The notes beneath the pieces are model-generated. The model worked only from the letters and a program-made list of their open reading frames with translations. It searched no databases and had not been told where the DNA came from. Below are positions 62,364 through 64,000 of a stretch of 64,000 nucleotides of DNA, in pieces (the first letter of the stretch is position 1; each line of letters opens with the position of its first letter). The stretch is from Puniceibacterium confluentis (GTDB lineage: Bacteria > Pseudomonadota > Alphaproteobacteria > Rhodobacterales > Rhodobacteraceae), in NCBI RefSeq assembly GCF_007923445.1, contig NZ_VOJI01000001.1, forward strand, positions 1 through 64,000, in the 5' to 3' direction. The translations under genes and the position numbers were made by a program.

Positions 62364-64000
62364 ATGAACGCAGTCACGCCGATGATGGCGCAGTACCAGG
62401 AGATCAAGGCGCAGTACAAAGACGCGTTGCTGTTCTACCGGATGGGCGATTTCTACGAGATGTTCTTTGATGATGCCGTCGCGGCGTCATCGGCGCTGGA
62501 CATCGCGCTGACCAAGCGTGGCAAGCATGACGGTGACGACATTCCGATGTGCGGCGTTCCCGTCCACGCCGCCGAAGGCTATCTGCTGACCCTGATCCGC
62601 AAGGGGTTTCGGGTTGCCGTCTGCGAGCAGATGGAGAGCCCGGCCGAAGCCAAGAAACGCGGTGCAAAATCCGTGGTGCATCGCGATGTCGTGCGGCTGG
62701 TGACTCCGGGTACATTGACCGAAGAGAGTCTGCTTGAAGCGCGACGGCACAATTATCTCGCGGCATTGGCCTGTGTTCGGGACGAATGGGCCCTGAGCTG
62801 GTGCGATATCTCAACGGGTGTGTTTCACGTGATGTCTTTGGGACAGGCACGGATCGGGGCGGAACTGGCGCGCCTGGCCCCAAGCGAAGTGCTGGTCTCG
62901 GACATGGTCGAAGAAGCGCTGCGCGAGGTATTGGCAGACCTCGGAATCCTGCCGACGGTTCTGGGGCGGGCGTCGTTTGATTCCACCGGGTCCGAGACGC
63001 GACTGTGCGGGTTGTTCGCGGTCGCCTCACTGGATGCCTTCGGGCGGTTTGCCCGGGTCGAAGTGTCGGCCATGGGCGCACTGGTCGATTACCTCGACAT
63101 CACCCAGAAGGGCAAACTGCCGCTGTTGCAGCCACCGCGTCAGGATCAGGTCACGCGCCTCATGCAGATTGATGCTGCCACGCGTCGCAATCTTGAGCTG
63201 ACCCATGCCTTGAACGGCGGCCGCGCCGGGTCGCTTCTGGCGGTGATTGACCGAACCGTGACCGCCGGCGGTGCGCGACTGCTCGAACGGCGTTTGTCGT
63301 CTCCGTCACGGGAACTGAGCGTGGTTCAGGCGCGCCAGGACGCTGTGGCGTGGTGTCTCGACTCGGTCGATGTGGCTCTGTTCCTGCGGAATGCGCTTAA
63401 ACGGGTACCGGATCTGGACCGGGCACTGTCCCGTTTGGGGCTGGATCGCGGCGGTCCGAGGGATCTCGCGGCAGTGCGCAATGCGCTGGAGGAAGCGGCA
63501 GCGATTGCCACACGTTTGGCGGGGTGCGAATTGCCTACTCTGCTGAACGAGGCCTGTCAGGGTCTGGGTGGACATGACGAACTCACCGCTCTTCTCGACG
63601 CCGCCCTGATCGCCGATCCGCCATTGCTGGCCCGCGACGGCGGATTCATTGCGCCCGGTTATGACACAGAACTGGACGAAGCGCGCACGCTTCGGGACGA
63701 AGGCCGCGGCGTCATAGCCCGGATGCAGGCCGAATATGCCGCCCTGGCGGGCGTCTCCAGCCTGAAGATCAAGCACAACAACGTGCTGGGCTACTTTATC
63801 GAAACAACCGCCACCCACGCGGAAAAGATGCTGTCGGCCCCTTTGTCAGAGACCTTCATTCACCGGCAGACAACCGCAAATCAGGTTCGGTTCACCACTG
63901 TCGAGCTTTCCGAGATAGAGACGAAAATCCTGAATGCAGGCGGGCGGGCCATCGACATCGAAAAGCGGCACTATGATGCCCTGAAAGGTGCCGTTCTGGA
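62364..64000 (+). CDS. mutS: DNA mismatch repair protein MutS, N-terminal part
   Basis: The first 545 residues of MutS; the gene runs past the window end. TPMMAQYQEIKAQYKDALLF is followed by YRMGDFYEMFFDDAV with the mismatch-contacting Phe-x-Glu (FYE). The connector, lever (GGARLLERRLSSPSRELSVV) and clamp (SLKIKHNNVLGYFIETT) regions are present. The Walker A ATPase lies beyond base 64000. Start at ATG 62364 after AAGGGGG; the next ATG (62379 area) is possible. It follows maeB divergently. Confidence 0.95.
   Translation, partial: MNAVTPMMAQYQEIKAQYKDALLFYRMGDFYEMFFDDAVAASSALDIALTKRGKHDGDDIPMCGVPVHAAEGYLLTLIRKGFRVAVCEQMESPAEAKKRGAKSVVHRDVVRLVTPGTLTEESLLEARRHNYLAALACVRDEWALSWCDISTGVFHVMSLGQARIGAELARLAPSEVLVSDMVEEALREVLADLGILPTVLGRASFDSTGSETRLCGLFAVASLDAFGRFARVEVSAMGALVDYLDITQKGKLPLLQPPRQDQVTRLMQIDAATRRNLELTHALNGGRAGSLLAVIDRTVTAGGARLLERRLSSPSRELSVVQARQDAVAWCLDSVDVALFLRNALKRVPDLDRALSRLGLDRGGPRDLAAVRNALEEAAAIATRLAGCELPTLLNEACQGLGGHDELTALLDAALIADPPLLARDGGFIAPGYDTELDEARTLRDEGRGVIARMQAEYAALAGVSSLKIKHNNVLGYFIETTATHAEKMLSAPLSETFIHRQTTANQVRFTTVELSEIETKILNAGGRAIDIEKRHYDALKGAVL

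Overview
The window is GC-rich, densely packed bacterial chromosome from an alphaproteobacterium, most likely of the Rhodobacterales (Roseobacter type). This is inferred from the gene set: a glycine-betaine/dimethylglycine demethylation cluster, a two-domain malic enzyme, a short osmoregulated-glucan operon, a Yjb/Gfc-type exopolysaccharide operon, hemH beside a tiny exported protein, and a CCCCCGGAGTATTT-type intergenic motif. I saw no rRNA, CRISPR array, prophage or complete insertion sequence. One tRNA (His) is present.

Layout. 1-5.1 kb: an RND efflux operon (adaptor, then permease) with a divergent TetR regulator. The permease loses homology about 75 residues before its expected end, at base 76/77, which suggests an insertion or rearrangement at the window edge. 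5.1-9.6 kb: gbcB, gbcA and a DgcA/StcD-like flavoprotein for demethylating a betaine. 9.7-14.2 kb: a YbhN-type membrane protein and opgH-opgG for periplasmic glucans. 14.2-16.0 kb: dadA and ridA. 16.2-20.5 kb: ynjF-B-C-D-like genes, meaning a CDP-alcohol phosphatidyltransferase with an uncharacterised ABC importer. 20.5-26.8 kb: exopolysaccharide genes (yjbH, yjbF/gfcB, a yjbE-like gene, a Wza-type exporter, exoY) with a calcineurin-like phosphatase. 26.8-27.5 kb: a long gap holding a candidate small RNA. 27.5-29.0 kb: tRNA-His and hisS. 29.4-34.5 kb: a fatty-acid desaturase, an OmpR-type two-component system divergent from a four-EF-hand protein, a MarR regulator and glutaredoxin.

34.5-41 kb: comF divergent from a BioC-like methyltransferase, hemH, a 65-residue exported protein, two L,D-transpeptidase-like proteins, a CAP-domain lipoprotein and an rRNA m5U methyltransferase. 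41-49.4 kb: three tandem ABC exporters behind the overlapping hslO-CoA pyrophosphatase-cca genes. 49.5-56.4 kb: a Nudix hydrolase, a REC-PP2C phosphatase divergent from an Hpt protein, an SDR, ilvA, a membrane protein, argG and a small secreted protein. 56.6-64 kb: a sulfotransferase-like protein overlapping a class IV aminotransferase, an exported MsrA, a ribokinase-family kinase, maeB and the start of mutS.

The most unusual material is the sulfotransferase/aminotransferase pair, whose aminotransferase appears to lack the PLP-contacting glutamate, the ynj-type transport cluster, the YjbH-type operon, the orphan terminator at 27.16 kb, and several perfect palindromes in promoter regions.
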